64,000 nucleotides of DNA, taken from positions 108,686-172,685 of the forward strand of contig NZ_JAUZQF010000025.1 in the NCBI RefSeq assembly GCF_030718205.1, in the 5' to 3' direction. Both the position numbers and the translations under genes were made by a program. The stretch is from Nonomuraea turcica. Lineage in GTDB: Bacteria > Actinomycetota > Actinomycetes > Streptosporangiales > Streptosporangiaceae. Each line of letters opens with the position of its first letter. Position 1 is the stretch's first letter. Under the pieces are notes generated by a model. That model made no database searches, was not told the origin of the DNA, and was given only the letters and a program-made list of their open reading frames with translations. Below are positions 32,399 through 41,464 of this stretch, piece after piece.

Positions 32399-32761
32399 AT
32401 GAGCGCCGACACCTCCGCCTACCTGGCCGCCTGCGCGCGCGGCGAGCTGGTCATCCAGCGCTGTACGGCCTGCGACCGGCGCGTCCACCTTCCCGAGGCG
32501 GCGTGTCCTCGGTGTGGCGGCGACGAGCTCGTGTTCGAGCCGGTCTCCGGTGAGGGCGTGGTGCACACGTTCACGGTGGTGCATCGCTCGTTCGCGCCCG
32601 CCTACCGGGGACGGGAGCCGTACGTGATGGCCTGGGTGGACCTGCTGGAGGGTGCCCGCACGTTCGGGCACGTGGTGGAGTGCGCGCCGGAGGACGTCCG
32701 CATCGGGATGCCGGTGCGGGTGACGTTCGTGGACGAATTACCGCATTGGAGGCCCGCGTGA
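32399..32761 (+). CDS. Zn-ribbon/OB-fold (DUF35) protein
   Basis: 120 residues. An N-terminal rubredoxin-like zinc ribbon (CTACDRRVHLPEAACPRCGG, four Cys) and a C-terminal OB fold (GEGVVHTFTVVHRSFAPAYR, PYVMAWVDLLEG). DUF35 proteins are acyl-CoA-binding partners of thiolases, HMG-CoA-synthase-like enzymes and some hydratases. No thiolase is in this window, so its partner may be the ligases in this operon or lie elsewhere. First gene of a five-gene operon running to 37449. Confidence 0.88.
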   Translation: MSADTSAYLAACARGELVIQRCTACDRRVHLPEAACPRCGGDELVFEPVSGEGVVHTFTVVHRSFAPAYRGREPYVMAWVDLLEGARTFGHVVECAPEDVRIGMPVRVTFVDELPHWRPA

Positions 32762-33081
32762 AGCTCGGCAACGTGCTGATCCCCGTCGCCGACCTGGACG
32801 AGGCGATCGCCTTCTACGGGCTGCCGGTGAAGTTCAGGGACGGCGACAGGTTCGCGGCGCTGGACGGTGGCGGGGTCACCGTGGCGCTGGCCGGTCCCGC
32901 CGAGCACGTCACTGGGTCGGCGGCGCCGTCGTACAAGGTAGACGACGTGGCGGTGGCCGTGCGGGAAATGTCCGAGCGCGGCGCCGAGGTGGTGCGCGGG
33001 CCCGAGGCGGGGCCGCATGAGATGCGGGCCGTGCTGCGCGATCCCTCAGGAAACGTCTTCGTGCTCTATTCGCCCCTCTGA
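32758..33081 (+). CDS. VOC (glyoxalase/bleomycin-resistance-fold) protein
   Basis: 107 residues from GTG 32758, which overlaps the preceding stop (GTGA) and has TTGGAGG upstream. One VOC module pair: VLIPVADLDEAIAFYGLPVKF, FAALDGGGVTVALAGPAEHV, YKVDDVAVAVREMSERGAEV, LRDPSGNVFVLYSPL. The family includes glyoxalases, epimerases (methylmalonyl-CoA type) and dioxygenases; the metal-ligand pattern is weak here, so activity is unclear. Confidence 0.85.
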   Translation: MKLGNVLIPVADLDEAIAFYGLPVKFRDGDRFAALDGGGVTVALAGPAEHVTGSAAPSYKVDDVAVAVREMSERGAEVVRGPEAGPHEMRAVLRDPSGNVFVLYSPL

Positions 33082-33099
33082 AAACTGGAGGCACCCCCC

Positions 33100-34620
33100 A
33101 TGGCGCGATCACCCTACGGCAACTACGGCCACGCGATCTTGACCGCCGGCGCCATGCGCACGCCCGACCGGGTGGCGCTGACGTACTGCGGCGAGCAGAG
33201 CTTCACCTACGACGAGCTGAACAGGAACGTCAACCGCCGCGCCAACGCCCTCCTGGCCCAGGGGATCACGCCGGGGCAGCGGGTGGCGGCGCTGCTCAAC
33301 GAGACGCTGCTGGTGGCCGAGGTCTACCTGGCGCAGGCCAAGATCGGGGCGGTCACGGCGGCGCTGAACCCGTACTGGCCGGTGGAGACGTTGCGTGACG
33401 TCGTGGCGGCCTCGGGGTGCACGGCGTTCGTCTATGACGCGACGGTCGAGCAGGTGGTGGAGCAGATCAAGGGGTCGCTGCCGGGTGTGACGAAGTGGAT
33501 CAACGCGGCGGACCTGACTGGGGCATCCGACGAGGAGCCGCCGACGGCGGGCTTCCACGACGACCCGCTCGCCCTTTACTACACCTCGGGAACGACCGGG
33601 CTGCCGAAGGCGGTCGTGCACACGCACGCGTCGTCGCTGGCGACCGCGCAGATCTGGCTGGACGTGCCGCGCGGCCCCGACTCGGTGTTCGGCACGGGCG
33701 CGATCATCTGGGGCATCGGCTTCCCCGCGATCGTCGGGCCCGCGCTCTACGCGGGGATGCGGCTGGTGCTGGAGCAGGACTGGGGGCCGGCCAACTTCCT
33801 GCGGGTCGTCCCACGCGAACGGGTCACGCATGTGTCCCAGATCCCGTCGTTCTACGCCGCCCTGCTGGGCTCTGCGGAGCACGAGGGCGTGGACCTGTCG
33901 TCGATCCAGGTGATCATGCTGGGCGGGGAGCCACTGACCGCCACCATGCTGGACCGGATCAAGGCCAGGCTGCCGCAGGCGGGCGTGTTCTCGTACTACG
34001 GGCAGACCGAGGCCCCGTACACCTGCATGGGCCGGGTGGACGACGGCTCGACGCCGTTGGGGTCCTCCGGGCGGGCCCGTACCGGGAACGCCGTGCGGAT
34101 CACGGACCCGCAGGGGAACCGGGTGGTCGACGAGGTCGGCGAGATCAACCTGGCCGGTCCGCATCGGATGACCGAGTACGACGGCCTCCCGGACAAGACC
34201 GCGGAGGTGCTGCGCGGCGAGTGGTACGTGGGCGGCGACCTCGGCACGCTCTCCGCCGACGGCGTGCTGCGCGTGCTGGGCCGGCGGGAGGACTCGATAC
34301 TCAAAGGCGGCGTGTGGTCGCAGCCGGTCGCGATCGAGGAGGCCGCCTCCGCCCTGGACGGGGTGGCCGAGGCCGGCGCGGTCGGGGTGCCCGAGGGGGC
34401 GTCCGAGCAGCGGATCCTGCTGGCCGTCGTGCCGCGAGCCGGACATTCGCTGGACGCCTCCAAGCTGGCCCTCGCCCTGGCCGACTCCCTCCCCGCCCAT
34501 CAGCGGCCCGATCACATCGTGGTGGCCGAGGAACTGCCGCACTCGCAGGACGCCTCGGGCGGGCCGGGCAAGCTGCTGCGCCGGGAGATCCGCGAGCAGT
34601 ACGGGCACCTGCCGGCGTGA
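33100..34620 (+). CDS. AMP-forming acyl-CoA ligase
   Basis: 506 residues, ATG with GGAGG upstream. Canonical ANL motifs: A3 YYTSGTTGLPKAVVHTHAS, A5 YYGQTEAPY, A7/A8 GEWYVGGDLGTLSADG and VLGRREDSILKGG, and A10 SGGPGKLLRREI with the catalytic Lys. Activates a carboxylic acid as acyl-AMP and transfers it to CoA. Unlike the ligase homologue at 20055-21623, all ATP-binding residues are present. It overlaps the next gene by 4 bp (GTGA). Confidence 0.92.
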   Translation: MARSPYGNYGHAILTAGAMRTPDRVALTYCGEQSFTYDELNRNVNRRANALLAQGITPGQRVAALLNETLLVAEVYLAQAKIGAVTAALNPYWPVETLRDVVAASGCTAFVYDATVEQVVEQIKGSLPGVTKWINAADLTGASDEEPPTAGFHDDPLALYYTSGTTGLPKAVVHTHASSLATAQIWLDVPRGPDSVFGTGAIIWGIGFPAIVGPALYAGMRLVLEQDWGPANFLRVVPRERVTHVSQIPSFYAALLGSAEHEGVDLSSIQVIMLGGEPLTATMLDRIKARLPQAGVFSYYGQTEAPYTCMGRVDDGSTPLGSSGRARTGNAVRITDPQGNRVVDEVGEINLAGPHRMTEYDGLPDKTAEVLRGEWYVGGDLGTLSADGVLRVLGRREDSILKGGVWSQPVAIEEAASALDGVAEAGAVGVPEGASEQRILLAVVPRAGHSLDASKLALALADSLPAHQRPDHIVVAEELPHSQDASGGPGKLLRREIREQYGHLPA

Positions 34621-36713
34621 GCGTCTACGAGCACGAGGTCTACGAATACGAGGTCAAGGCGCTGCTGAGCGAGGCCGGGGTGCCGGTGCCGCGCGGCGTC
34701 GTCCTCCGTGGCCTGGACGGCGCGACCGGCGGGGAGCCTGACATCCCGGCCGGCGGGGAATTGGACTTCACGGCGGCTGCGGGGCTCGCCGAGCCGTTGG
34801 TGCTGAAGGCGTTCGGTCCTGGGCTGGTGCACAAGTCGGACGCCGGGGCCGTGGTGCTCGGCCTGCGCGCGGCGGACCTGCCGGCGGCGGCCATGGAGAT
34901 GCGCTCCCGACTGCCCGATGTCGCAGGCTTCCTCGTCGAGGAGCAGGCGGCCGCCGGGGTGGAGCTGATCGTGGGCGTGGTCAGGGACGTCGCGTTCGGC
35001 CCGGTGCTGCTGGCGGGGCTCGGCGGGATATGGACGGAGGCGTTGCGGGACACGGCGTTGGGGCTCTGCCCGGTCTCGGAGCGGGACGCGCGGCGCATGC
35101 TGGCCTCACTGCGGGGGGCTCCGCTCCTGCGCGGCTTCCGCGGAACGCCGCCCGTGGACGTGGACGCCCTGGTCAAGCTGCTCATGACGGTCGGCGGTCC
35201 CGGTGGGCTGTGGGAGCGGCTGGAGCTGGGCGAGTTCGAGCTGAACCCGGTCATCGCGGGCCCGTCGGGCGTGGTGGCGGTCGACGCGCGCTACGTCCCC
35301 GCCGAGCCCGGGGAGCCGGCGGCCGGCCGGGACACCGCGGACTTCCTGCCGCTCTTCGAGCCGAAGGCGGTGGCCGTGGTCGGGGCCTCCACCACCAGGC
35401 CGAACTTCGGGAACATGTTCCTCGACTTCTACAAGGCCGCCGGAATCCCGCTGGTCGCCGTGCACCCCGAAGCGGATGAGGTGGCCGGGGTGCGGGCGGT
35501 GCCGTCGCTGGCGCACGCGGATGTCGATTACGCGCTCGTCGCCGTACCAGCCGAACGGTGCCCCGGCGTGGTGCGGCAGGCCGCAGGCGTGCCGTTCGTG
35601 CAGGTGATGAGCGGCGGCTTCGCGGAGGCGGGCCGCGCCGGGCTGGAGGACGAGCTGGTCGAGGCCGCCCGCGCGGCCGGGACACGCCTGCTCGGCCCCA
35701 ACTGCATGGGCGTCTACTGCCCGCGCGGCCGGCAGACCTTCGTCGGCGGCGGGCTCGGCCCCGCCGGATCGGTCGCGCTGATCTCGCAGAGCGGCGGGCT
35801 CGCCGGGGAGGTGATCAAGGTCGGGGAACAGCGCGGGCTGGCGTTCAGCCGGGTCGTCACCGTGGGGAACGCGGCCGACCTCACCCCGGCCGAGCTGCTG
35901 CGCTGGCTCGCCACCGACCCGGAGACGGGAGCCGTCGGGCTGTACCTGGAGGACCCGCGCGACGGCAGGGAGTTGTACGACGCGCTGCGCGCGACCGACC
36001 TGCCTGTGGTGCTGCTGGTGGGCGGGCGCAGCGGGCAGGGGCAGCAGGCGGCCGCCTCGCACACCGGCGGCCTGGTCAGCGACCGGCGGATCTGGGAGAC
36101 GGTGGCCGCGCAGGCCGGGGCCGCGCTGGTGTCCAGCCAGGACGACCTGATCGGGACGCTGGCGTTCTTCCAGGCGCACGGCTCCCGCCTCACCGAGGGT
36201 GACGGGGTGCTGGTGGTGGGACCGAGCGGGGGCGCGAGCGTGCTGGCGGCGGACGCGTTCGACGCGGCCGGGGTACGGCTCGACCCGCTGCCCGGCGACG
36301 TGCTGGAGGAGCTGCGCGGGCTCGGCGTGGCGGCGTCCGGCAACCCTCTGGAGGTGCCCGTGGGGCCGCTCGGGCGAGCCGGGCTGGTGCCGGAGGTGAT
36401 CGACGCGATCGTCCGGCGACGGCCGTGCCGCGACATCGTGGCCCATGTGAACGTCCAGGCGTTCTTCACGTACGGGAACGCGGCCGAGCCCCTGTACGCC
36501 TACACGCGGGCGCTGGCCGGGGCGCAGGACGCGCTGCCGCGCACTCGGGTCACCCTGGTCACCAGGAACGGCGAGTGCGCGCCCGCGGGTGTCGAGGACG
36601 AGGTGCGGCGGATCGCGGCGGCGGCCGGGATCCCCGTCTACCGGACCATGGAGGCGGCCTCAGCAGCCATCGCTGGGGCCATCGCGGCTGGAGGTCGTTA
36701 TGGGGATGCTTGA
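34617..36713 (+). CDS. ADP-forming acyl-CoA synthetase (ATP-grasp + CoA-binding fusion)
   Basis: 698 residues from GTG 34617; the frame is open much further upstream, but that part is a shadow of the preceding gene. The N-terminal ATP-grasp domain (VKALLSEAGVPVPRG, LVLKAFGPGLVHKSDAG, FLVEEQAAAGVELIVGVVRD) is followed by a CoA-binding domain (KAVAVVGASTTRPNFGNMF) and succinyl-CoA-synthetase-like flavodoxin domains (GPNCMGVYCPRG, LISQSGGLAGEV, SHTGGLV with the phospho-His). The order beta-then-alpha is the reverse of the classic acetyl-CoA synthetase (ADP) alpha-beta order. Interconverts an acyl-CoA and acid with ADP/ATP. It may recover energy or activate a product of the pathway. Confidence 0.88.
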   Translation: MSVYEHEVYEYEVKALLSEAGVPVPRGVVLRGLDGATGGEPDIPAGGELDFTAAAGLAEPLVLKAFGPGLVHKSDAGAVVLGLRAADLPAAAMEMRSRLPDVAGFLVEEQAAAGVELIVGVVRDVAFGPVLLAGLGGIWTEALRDTALGLCPVSERDARRMLASLRGAPLLRGFRGTPPVDVDALVKLLMTVGGPGGLWERLELGEFELNPVIAGPSGVVAVDARYVPAEPGEPAAGRDTADFLPLFEPKAVAVVGASTTRPNFGNMFLDFYKAAGIPLVAVHPEADEVAGVRAVPSLAHADVDYALVAVPAERCPGVVRQAAGVPFVQVMSGGFAEAGRAGLEDELVEAARAAGTRLLGPNCMGVYCPRGRQTFVGGGLGPAGSVALISQSGGLAGEVIKVGEQRGLAFSRVVTVGNAADLTPAELLRWLATDPETGAVGLYLEDPRDGRELYDALRATDLPVVLLVGGRSGQGQQAAASHTGGLVSDRRIWETVAAQAGAALVSSQDDLIGTLAFFQAHGSRLTEGDGVLVVGPSGGASVLAADAFDAAGVRLDPLPGDVLEELRGLGVAASGNPLEVPVGPLGRAGLVPEVIDAIVRRRPCRDIVAHVNVQAFFTYGNAAEPLYAYTRALAGAQDALPRTRVTLVTRNGECAPAGVEDEVRRIAAAAGIPVYRTMEAASAAIAGAIAAGGRYGDA

Positions 36714-37449
36714 CGGCAAGGTCGCGCTCATCACGGGCGGGGCGCGGGGTATGGGCGCGGCGCACGTGCGCCTGTTCCTCGCGGAAGGCGCGCGGGTGGT
36801 CTTCGGGGACGTGCTGGACGAGGAGGGCAAGGCGCTGGCGGAGGAGACCGGCGCCACGTACGTGCACCATGACGTGCGGAGTCCGGCCGAGTGGGAGCGC
36901 GCCGTGGCGACGGCGCTCGAGCTGCACGACAAGCTGGACGTGCTGGTCAACAACGCCGGGATCCTGAAATTTCGTCGGATCGCCGATATGTCACTCGAGG
37001 ACTTCGACCAGATCGTCGACGTCAACCTCAAGGGCACCTGGCTGGGGATCAAGTCGGTGATCGAGCCCATGAAAGCGGCCGGGCGGGGCGCGATCGTGAA
37101 CATCTCGTCGATCGAGGGCTTCGTCGGCGCCGAGGGGTTGTCGGCGTACGCGGCCTCGAAGTTCGGGATCCGGGGCATCACCAAGTCGGCGGCCCGCGAG
37201 CTGGCCCGGTTCAAGATCCGAGTGAACTCGGTGCACCCGGGTGCGATCAACACCGCGATGGCCATGGACCCGGACATGGCAAAGGAAGTGGACGCGGAGG
37301 CGTTCGTCAAGTCCATGGTCATCAAGCGCTTCGCCAAGCCGGTGGAGGTGTCGCATGTGGTGGCGTTCCTGGCCTCTGACCGGGCCAGTTACTGCACGGG
37401 GAGCGAGTTCACCGTGGACGGCGGCCTGCTGACCGGCGCGGGATACTGA
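36700..37449 (+). CDS. SDR family oxidoreductase
   Basis: 249 residues, ATG 36700 with GGAGG six bases upstream, overlapping the previous gene by 14 bp. Classical SDR: LITGGARGMGAAHV, LDVLVNNAG, NISSIEGFVG, YAASKFGI (YxxxK), VNSVHPGAINT and EFTVDGGLLTGAGY. FGDV after beta-2 indicates NAD(H). Resembles 3-alpha/20-beta-hydroxysteroid-dehydrogenase-like SDRs, which act on secondary alcohols of cyclic substrates. Last gene of the operon. Confidence 0.9.
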   Translation: MGMLDGKVALITGGARGMGAAHVRLFLAEGARVVFGDVLDEEGKALAEETGATYVHHDVRSPAEWERAVATALELHDKLDVLVNNAGILKFRRIADMSLEDFDQIVDVNLKGTWLGIKSVIEPMKAAGRGAIVNISSIEGFVGAEGLSAYAASKFGIRGITKSAARELARFKIRVNSVHPGAINTAMAMDPDMAKEVDAEAFVKSMVIKRFAKPVEVSHVVAFLASDRASYCTGSEFTVDGGLLTGAGY

Positions 37450-37566
37450 GTTAGCACCTCAAGGTAGATCTTTTTGGGTTAAACCACCCCTGTTTGGACA
37501 TTTCTGGCAGCATCCTGACCTGGGCTTACGTAGCTGACCAAGACGTGACCATCTCTTGGTGTGTGC

Positions 37567-37594
37567 TTGACCTGCACTTACGGCACGGTAGCCT
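37567..37594 (+). promoter_or_regulatory. Candidate promoter of the CHAP protein gene
   Basis: TTGACC (37567-37572) and TAGCCT (37589-37594) are separated by 16 bp, a plausible sigma-70-type promoter about 115 bp upstream of the chosen start. The remainder of 37450-37710 shows no gene. Confidence 0.4.
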
Positions 37595-37710
37595 CAGCTC
37601 ATCCCAACAGCGACAAGCCTCCGGTTTTGTCACACGCGTCCCTGGTTGCCCCTTTTACCCAAGGCTGCGTGGATAAAACCGGCATGCCCGGAAGGTTTCC
37701 CCACGCTTCC

Positions 37711-39594
37711 ATGACGCCAGAGATGCAGAAGTTCATCGAGTTGCTCGAGGGCCAGCTCGGCTATGCCGAGAGGGCCAGTGGATACACCAAGTTCGGCGAG
37801 TGGTACGGCAAGAACGTCGAGTTCGACGCCGATTACAGCGGCGCCCCTTGGTGTGAGATGTACCTTTCGTGGGCCGCGCACAAGCTCGGCTACGAGGAGT
37901 GGGTCGGGCAGTTCGCGTGGACGGTGGCGCACGCCAAGTGGTTCAAGGAGCAGGGAGCCTGGGGCAAGAAGCCCAAGCCCGGCGCGTTCGTCTACTACGA
38001 CTGGAGCGGGTCGAACGACGTCGACAACATCGACCACGTCGGTGTCGTCACCAGGGTCGAGGGCGACACGATCTTCACCATCGAGGGGAACATCGACGGA
38101 GGCGTCGCCAAACGCAAGGAACGTGACACCAGCAAGGTCGTCGGCTACGGGTACCCGGAGGAGATCAAGGCCCGCCTGGACGAGGACGCGGCCCGGGAGG
38201 CCGCGGAGGCCAAGAAGAAGGCTGAGGAGCAGGCGTCGCTCCCGCCCGGGCCCGGCACCGACGTGGGCGTGCTGCAGCTCCCGGGGGGCTCGCTCACGTC
38301 CCACATCCCCCAAGACGAGCGCGAAGAAGCCGCCAAGCCTCCGCTCGCGGCCCGCCCCGAGCCCACCCGGACCTCCGCCGAGAAGACCCAGGAGGCGGCT
38401 CCGGCACCTGCTGCGACCACTTCCTCGGCCGCCGCGGGCAAGAGCGTCGCGAAGGGCAAGCACGCCAAGCCGTCCACCGCCGACACCACGTCGGCCACGG
38501 CCGAGCCGCTCCCCACGCACGTCGACACCTCCGTCACCAGTTCGCTGCCCACGGTGGACTCCCCGACGCTGATCGGCTCGGCCCTGATCGCCGCACTGGC
38601 CCTGCTCGCCGTCGCCAAGACCCGCCATTCCCGGGTACGCCCGGCCACCGCCACAGCCGCCGACGCGGCCGCCCGCCCGGCCGCGAACCATCGACGCCGC
38701 CGCCGCAGGCGCCGTGCGAGCTCCGGCGCGCCCGCCGACGCCCCTCTGTGGACCACGCAACTCCGTGACCCGCTCGAGCCCACCCCCGAACGACCTGCCG
38801 TCGCCGCCGACGCCGAGTTGATCGCCGGGCTCACCGTCCCAGGCGCCGAAGCACACGTGGCCGGCCGCGTCTCCGTGCCGTCCGGCGCCGGCCAGGCGTC
38901 CGAGCAGGTACGGCGGCTGCTCGGCACCCGGCCCTTCGACCCGTTCGCGGACGCCGCACCGCGCCGGACCGCCGATCGCCCCGCCGCCGACACGCGTCCG
39001 CTCACGCATGCCTTCGACGCGCCCCTCGACACAGGCCCCTTCGAGCCCTGCTGGGAAACCGGCCCCATGCGGCGCATCCGAGACGCCGATCCTTTCGAGC
39101 CCGACTTCGACAGGAGCCGGTTCGAGTTCACCGACGAGACCGGGCCGTTGCAGCGCATCCGCGACGTCGACCCGTTCGCACCGGCTCCTGGCGCCGGCCC
39201 GATCGGACGCGACGTGCGGCCCGATCGCGACGTGCGGCCCGATCGCAACGCCGGTCCGGTCATTGTCGACGCCGGGCCGTTCCAGCGGGTCGTCATCCCG
39301 GGGGCGACCAGCGCGTTCGACGCCTTCACGCCGGTCGGGAGCGCCGTCCCTGGCGGGGACATCCTCAACTCCTCGGACATCGGCCCGGCGTCCTACCGAG
39401 GGCGTCGCCGGCGTCAAGGTCCCTCCGCCGAGGAGCGGTTCACCGCCCTCCCCACCGACCTCCCCCCGCGCGGCCGCCGCCACCGCACGACCGGGTTCCC
39501 GCCGGCCTCTCCCCGGCACCACGACCGCGAGCTGGTAGGCGCGATCAGCGCCACCTCCACCGGACGCCCCGGCAGGGGCCGCCACCGCGCCTGA
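37711..39594 (+). CDS. CHAP-domain protein with internal TM and disordered tail
   Basis: 627 residues from ATG 37711 (MTPEMQKFIELLEGQLGYAE); ATG 37684 is an alternative. The N-terminal CHAP amidase/peptidase domain has Cys48 (APWCEMYLSW) and His109 (NIDHVGVV). A charged helix (155-175), a Pro/Ala/Thr linker, one TM (286-303) and a basic stretch (HRRRRRRRR-type) follow, then a long low-complexity tail with repeats of ETGPxxRIRDxDPFxP. There is no signal peptide, so how the CHAP domain would reach the wall is unclear. Probably cell-wall related. Confidence 0.8.
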   Translation: MTPEMQKFIELLEGQLGYAERASGYTKFGEWYGKNVEFDADYSGAPWCEMYLSWAAHKLGYEEWVGQFAWTVAHAKWFKEQGAWGKKPKPGAFVYYDWSGSNDVDNIDHVGVVTRVEGDTIFTIEGNIDGGVAKRKERDTSKVVGYGYPEEIKARLDEDAAREAAEAKKKAEEQASLPPGPGTDVGVLQLPGGSLTSHIPQDEREEAAKPPLAARPEPTRTSAEKTQEAAPAPAATTSSAAAGKSVAKGKHAKPSTADTTSATAEPLPTHVDTSVTSSLPTVDSPTLIGSALIAALALLAVAKTRHSRVRPATATAADAAARPAANHRRRRRRRRASSGAPADAPLWTTQLRDPLEPTPERPAVAADAELIAGLTVPGAEAHVAGRVSVPSGAGQASEQVRRLLGTRPFDPFADAAPRRTADRPAADTRPLTHAFDAPLDTGPFEPCWETGPMRRIRDADPFEPDFDRSRFEFTDETGPLQRIRDVDPFAPAPGAGPIGRDVRPDRDVRPDRNAGPVIVDAGPFQRVVIPGATSAFDAFTPVGSAVPGGDILNSSDIGPASYRGRRRRQGPSAEERFTALPTDLPPRGRRHRTTGFPPASPRHHDRELVGAISATSTGRPGRGRHRA

Positions 39595-39612
39595 GCCCCG
39601 GGGAATGGCATA

Positions 39613-40434
39613 TCAACCTTCGCCGCCGACCCCGTACCGCTCGGCGAAGGTGATCAGGCCGGCCACGGCGTCGCGGCTGCGGGTCCAGGGCCGGACGATG
39701 AGGCGTTCGACGCCCAACGCCGCCCAGGCGGGCACCTCATCGGGCGAGGCCAGCGCATAGGCGTGCGCGGTCACGGGGACCCCATCGCCGAGCCGGTCGA
39801 GCTGAGGCTTGATCGACTCGAGGGTGTGCGGCATGCTGATCCACCCGTCGCAGAGCCGCGCCGCCCGGCGCAGCGCGGCCGGCGACTCGCCGCCTGCGAG
39901 CACGGGCAGCCGCCGCTGCACCGGCTTCGGCTCGAAGGCGACCTCGGGGAAGGAGTAGAACCTTCCGGAGTGGGCGACCACGGGCTCGGTCCAGAGGCGC
40001 CTGACCACCTCGATCGCCTCGTCCAGCCGCGCCCCCCGCGTGCCGAAGGGAATCCCGGCCGCCTCCCACTCCCCTCGGTACCAGCCGGCCCCGACCCCGC
40101 AGACGGCCCGCCCGCCCGAGACCACGTCCAGGGTCGCGAAGGCGCGCGCGGACACGAACGGGTGGCGCAGGGCGAGCAGTTGCACCGCCGTGCCGAGTCT
40201 GACGCGCGAGGTGAACGCGGCCAGCCAGCACAGGTACGCGGGCGCGTCGAACAGCGGCGTCGCGGGCTTGATCGCCGGCGCGGACATGCCCGGGTAGGCG
40301 GCCAGCGACAGATCCGTGGCGAAGACGAGATGCTCGGGCAGCCACACCGACTCGAACCCCAGCTCGTCTGCGGCCACCGCGACGTCCTTCCACGCGGCGG
40401 GATGCAGCAGCCCGAGCGGCACCCCGAACTTCAC
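39613..40434 (-). CDS. LLM class F420-dependent oxidoreductase
   Basis: 273 residues, GTG start with GGGGAGG seven bases upstream. Short luciferase-like barrel of the F420 group: ADELGFESVWLPEHLVF, FTSRVRLGTAVQLLALRHPF, LDVVSGGRAVCGVGAGWYRGEWEAAG, RGARLDEAIEVVRRLW, LPVLAGGESPAALRRAA. It lies 61 bp downstream of two acyl-CoA dehydrogenases on the same strand and probably shares their promoter at operator copy e. Confidence 0.87.
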   Translation of the reverse strand: MKFGVPLGLLHPAAWKDVAVAADELGFESVWLPEHLVFATDLSLAAYPGMSAPAIKPATPLFDAPAYLCWLAAFTSRVRLGTAVQLLALRHPFVSARAFATLDVVSGGRAVCGVGAGWYRGEWEAAGIPFGTRGARLDEAIEVVRRLWTEPVVAHSGRFYSFPEVAFEPKPVQRRLPVLAGGESPAALRRAARLCDGWISMPHTLESIKPQLDRLGDGVPVTAHAYALASPDEVPAWAALGVERLIVRPWTRSRDAVAGLITFAERYGVGGEG

Positions 40435-40495
40435 CGAAGCCTCCCCGCACCGCCGCCGCGCCTCACAGGCACCTCAGCCCACCGCCGGCCCCGCC

Positions 40496-41464
40496 TCACG
40501 GGTACCTCCGCACATTGCCGTCCAGTACGGCGGCGCGTATGCGCTCGCGGTGAGCGGCCGTGGTGCCGTACGCGGCCGACAGCGACCAGGCCCGGGCGAT
40601 CCAGAACCGGAGATCCAGCTCCTCGGTGTACCCGATGGCCCCGTGGACCTGCAGCGCCACCCGGGCGGCGAACGTGGCGGCCTCCCCCGCGGCGGCCTTG
40701 GCGGCGCTCACGTCCCGCTCGGCGGTGGCGACGGCCCCATCCACCGCCAGCGCGGCCCGGTACACCAGCGGCGCCGCGAACTCCACGGCCACGGCCACAT
40801 CAGCGAGCTGGTGCTTGACCGCCTGGAACGACCCGATCGCGGCCCCGAACTGCCTCCGCACCCGGGCATAGGCCACCGAGACGGCCAGCAGCTCCCTGGC
40901 GACGCCGATGAGCTGCGCGGCGGTCGCCACCGTGGCCCGCCGCAGCGCCGGCCCGGCCGATCCGCCCAGCCGTTCGGAGTCCTCGAAGGCCACCTCGAAC
41001 AGCGGCCGGCACGGATCGACGCCGGGCCGGGGAGTGAGGCGGGCCGACTCCTTGGTGACCAGCCGCAGGCCGTCGGTCCCGGCCACGACGATCAGGTCGG
41101 CGAGATCGGCGTCCGGCGCGTACACCTGCCCGGGCAGCAGCACGCTCACGCACACGGCCCCTGAGGCCAGCTTCGGGGCCCCCGCCACCAGGGACGGGGC
41201 CGCGACGGCGGTCTCCACGACAGGTCCGGGAAGGCACGCGCGCCCGGTCTCCTCCAGTGCGGGCACCAGGTCGGCCAGGCCGAGCCCCAGCCCGTCGCTC
41301 TCCGGTGGCAGGAGCAGCCCGAAGAACCCCAGCGCGGCCAGCTGCTTCCACCCCGGCCGCCGCTCCGACCGCAACGCGGCCGGCGGGCAGTGCGCCCGGA
41401 GCACGTCACGCACGGTGGCGGCGAGCGCGAGCTGTTCGTCGGTGAAGCCGAAGTTCATGGTCAT
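40496..41464 (-). CDS. Acyl-CoA dehydrogenase, short subunit type
   Basis: 322 residues from ATG 41464, which overlaps the previous stop (ATGA); the frame is open further upstream but that part is a shadow. Acyl-CoA dehydrogenase fold: FGFTDEQLALAATVRDVL, FFGLLLPPESDGLGLGLADL, RRQFGAAIGSFQAVKHQLAD, ALQVHGAIGYTEELDLRFWI. Small and degenerate in the middle domain, as in the partner subunit of heterodimeric FadE enzymes of steroid and terpenoid degradation. Probably forms a heteromer with the upstream gene product. Confidence 0.88.
   Translation of the reverse strand: MTMNFGFTDEQLALAATVRDVLRAHCPPAALRSERRPGWKQLAALGFFGLLLPPESDGLGLGLADLVPALEETGRACLPGPVVETAVAAPSLVAGAPKLASGAVCVSVLLPGQVYAPDADLADLIVVAGTDGLRLVTKESARLTPRPGVDPCRPLFEVAFEDSERLGGSAGPALRRATVATAAQLIGVARELLAVSVAYARVRRQFGAAIGSFQAVKHQLADVAVAVEFAAPLVYRAALAVDGAVATAERDVSAAKAAAGEAATFAARVALQVHGAIGYTEELDLRFWIARAWSLSAAYGTTAAHRERIRAAVLDGNVRRYP

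Noticed and set aside
33495..34616. Upstream extension of the ADP-forming synthetase frame
   Set aside because: Lies inside the AMP ligase in another phase and gives Arg/Gly-rich sequence; the GTG at 34617 with GTGA overlap is the natural start.
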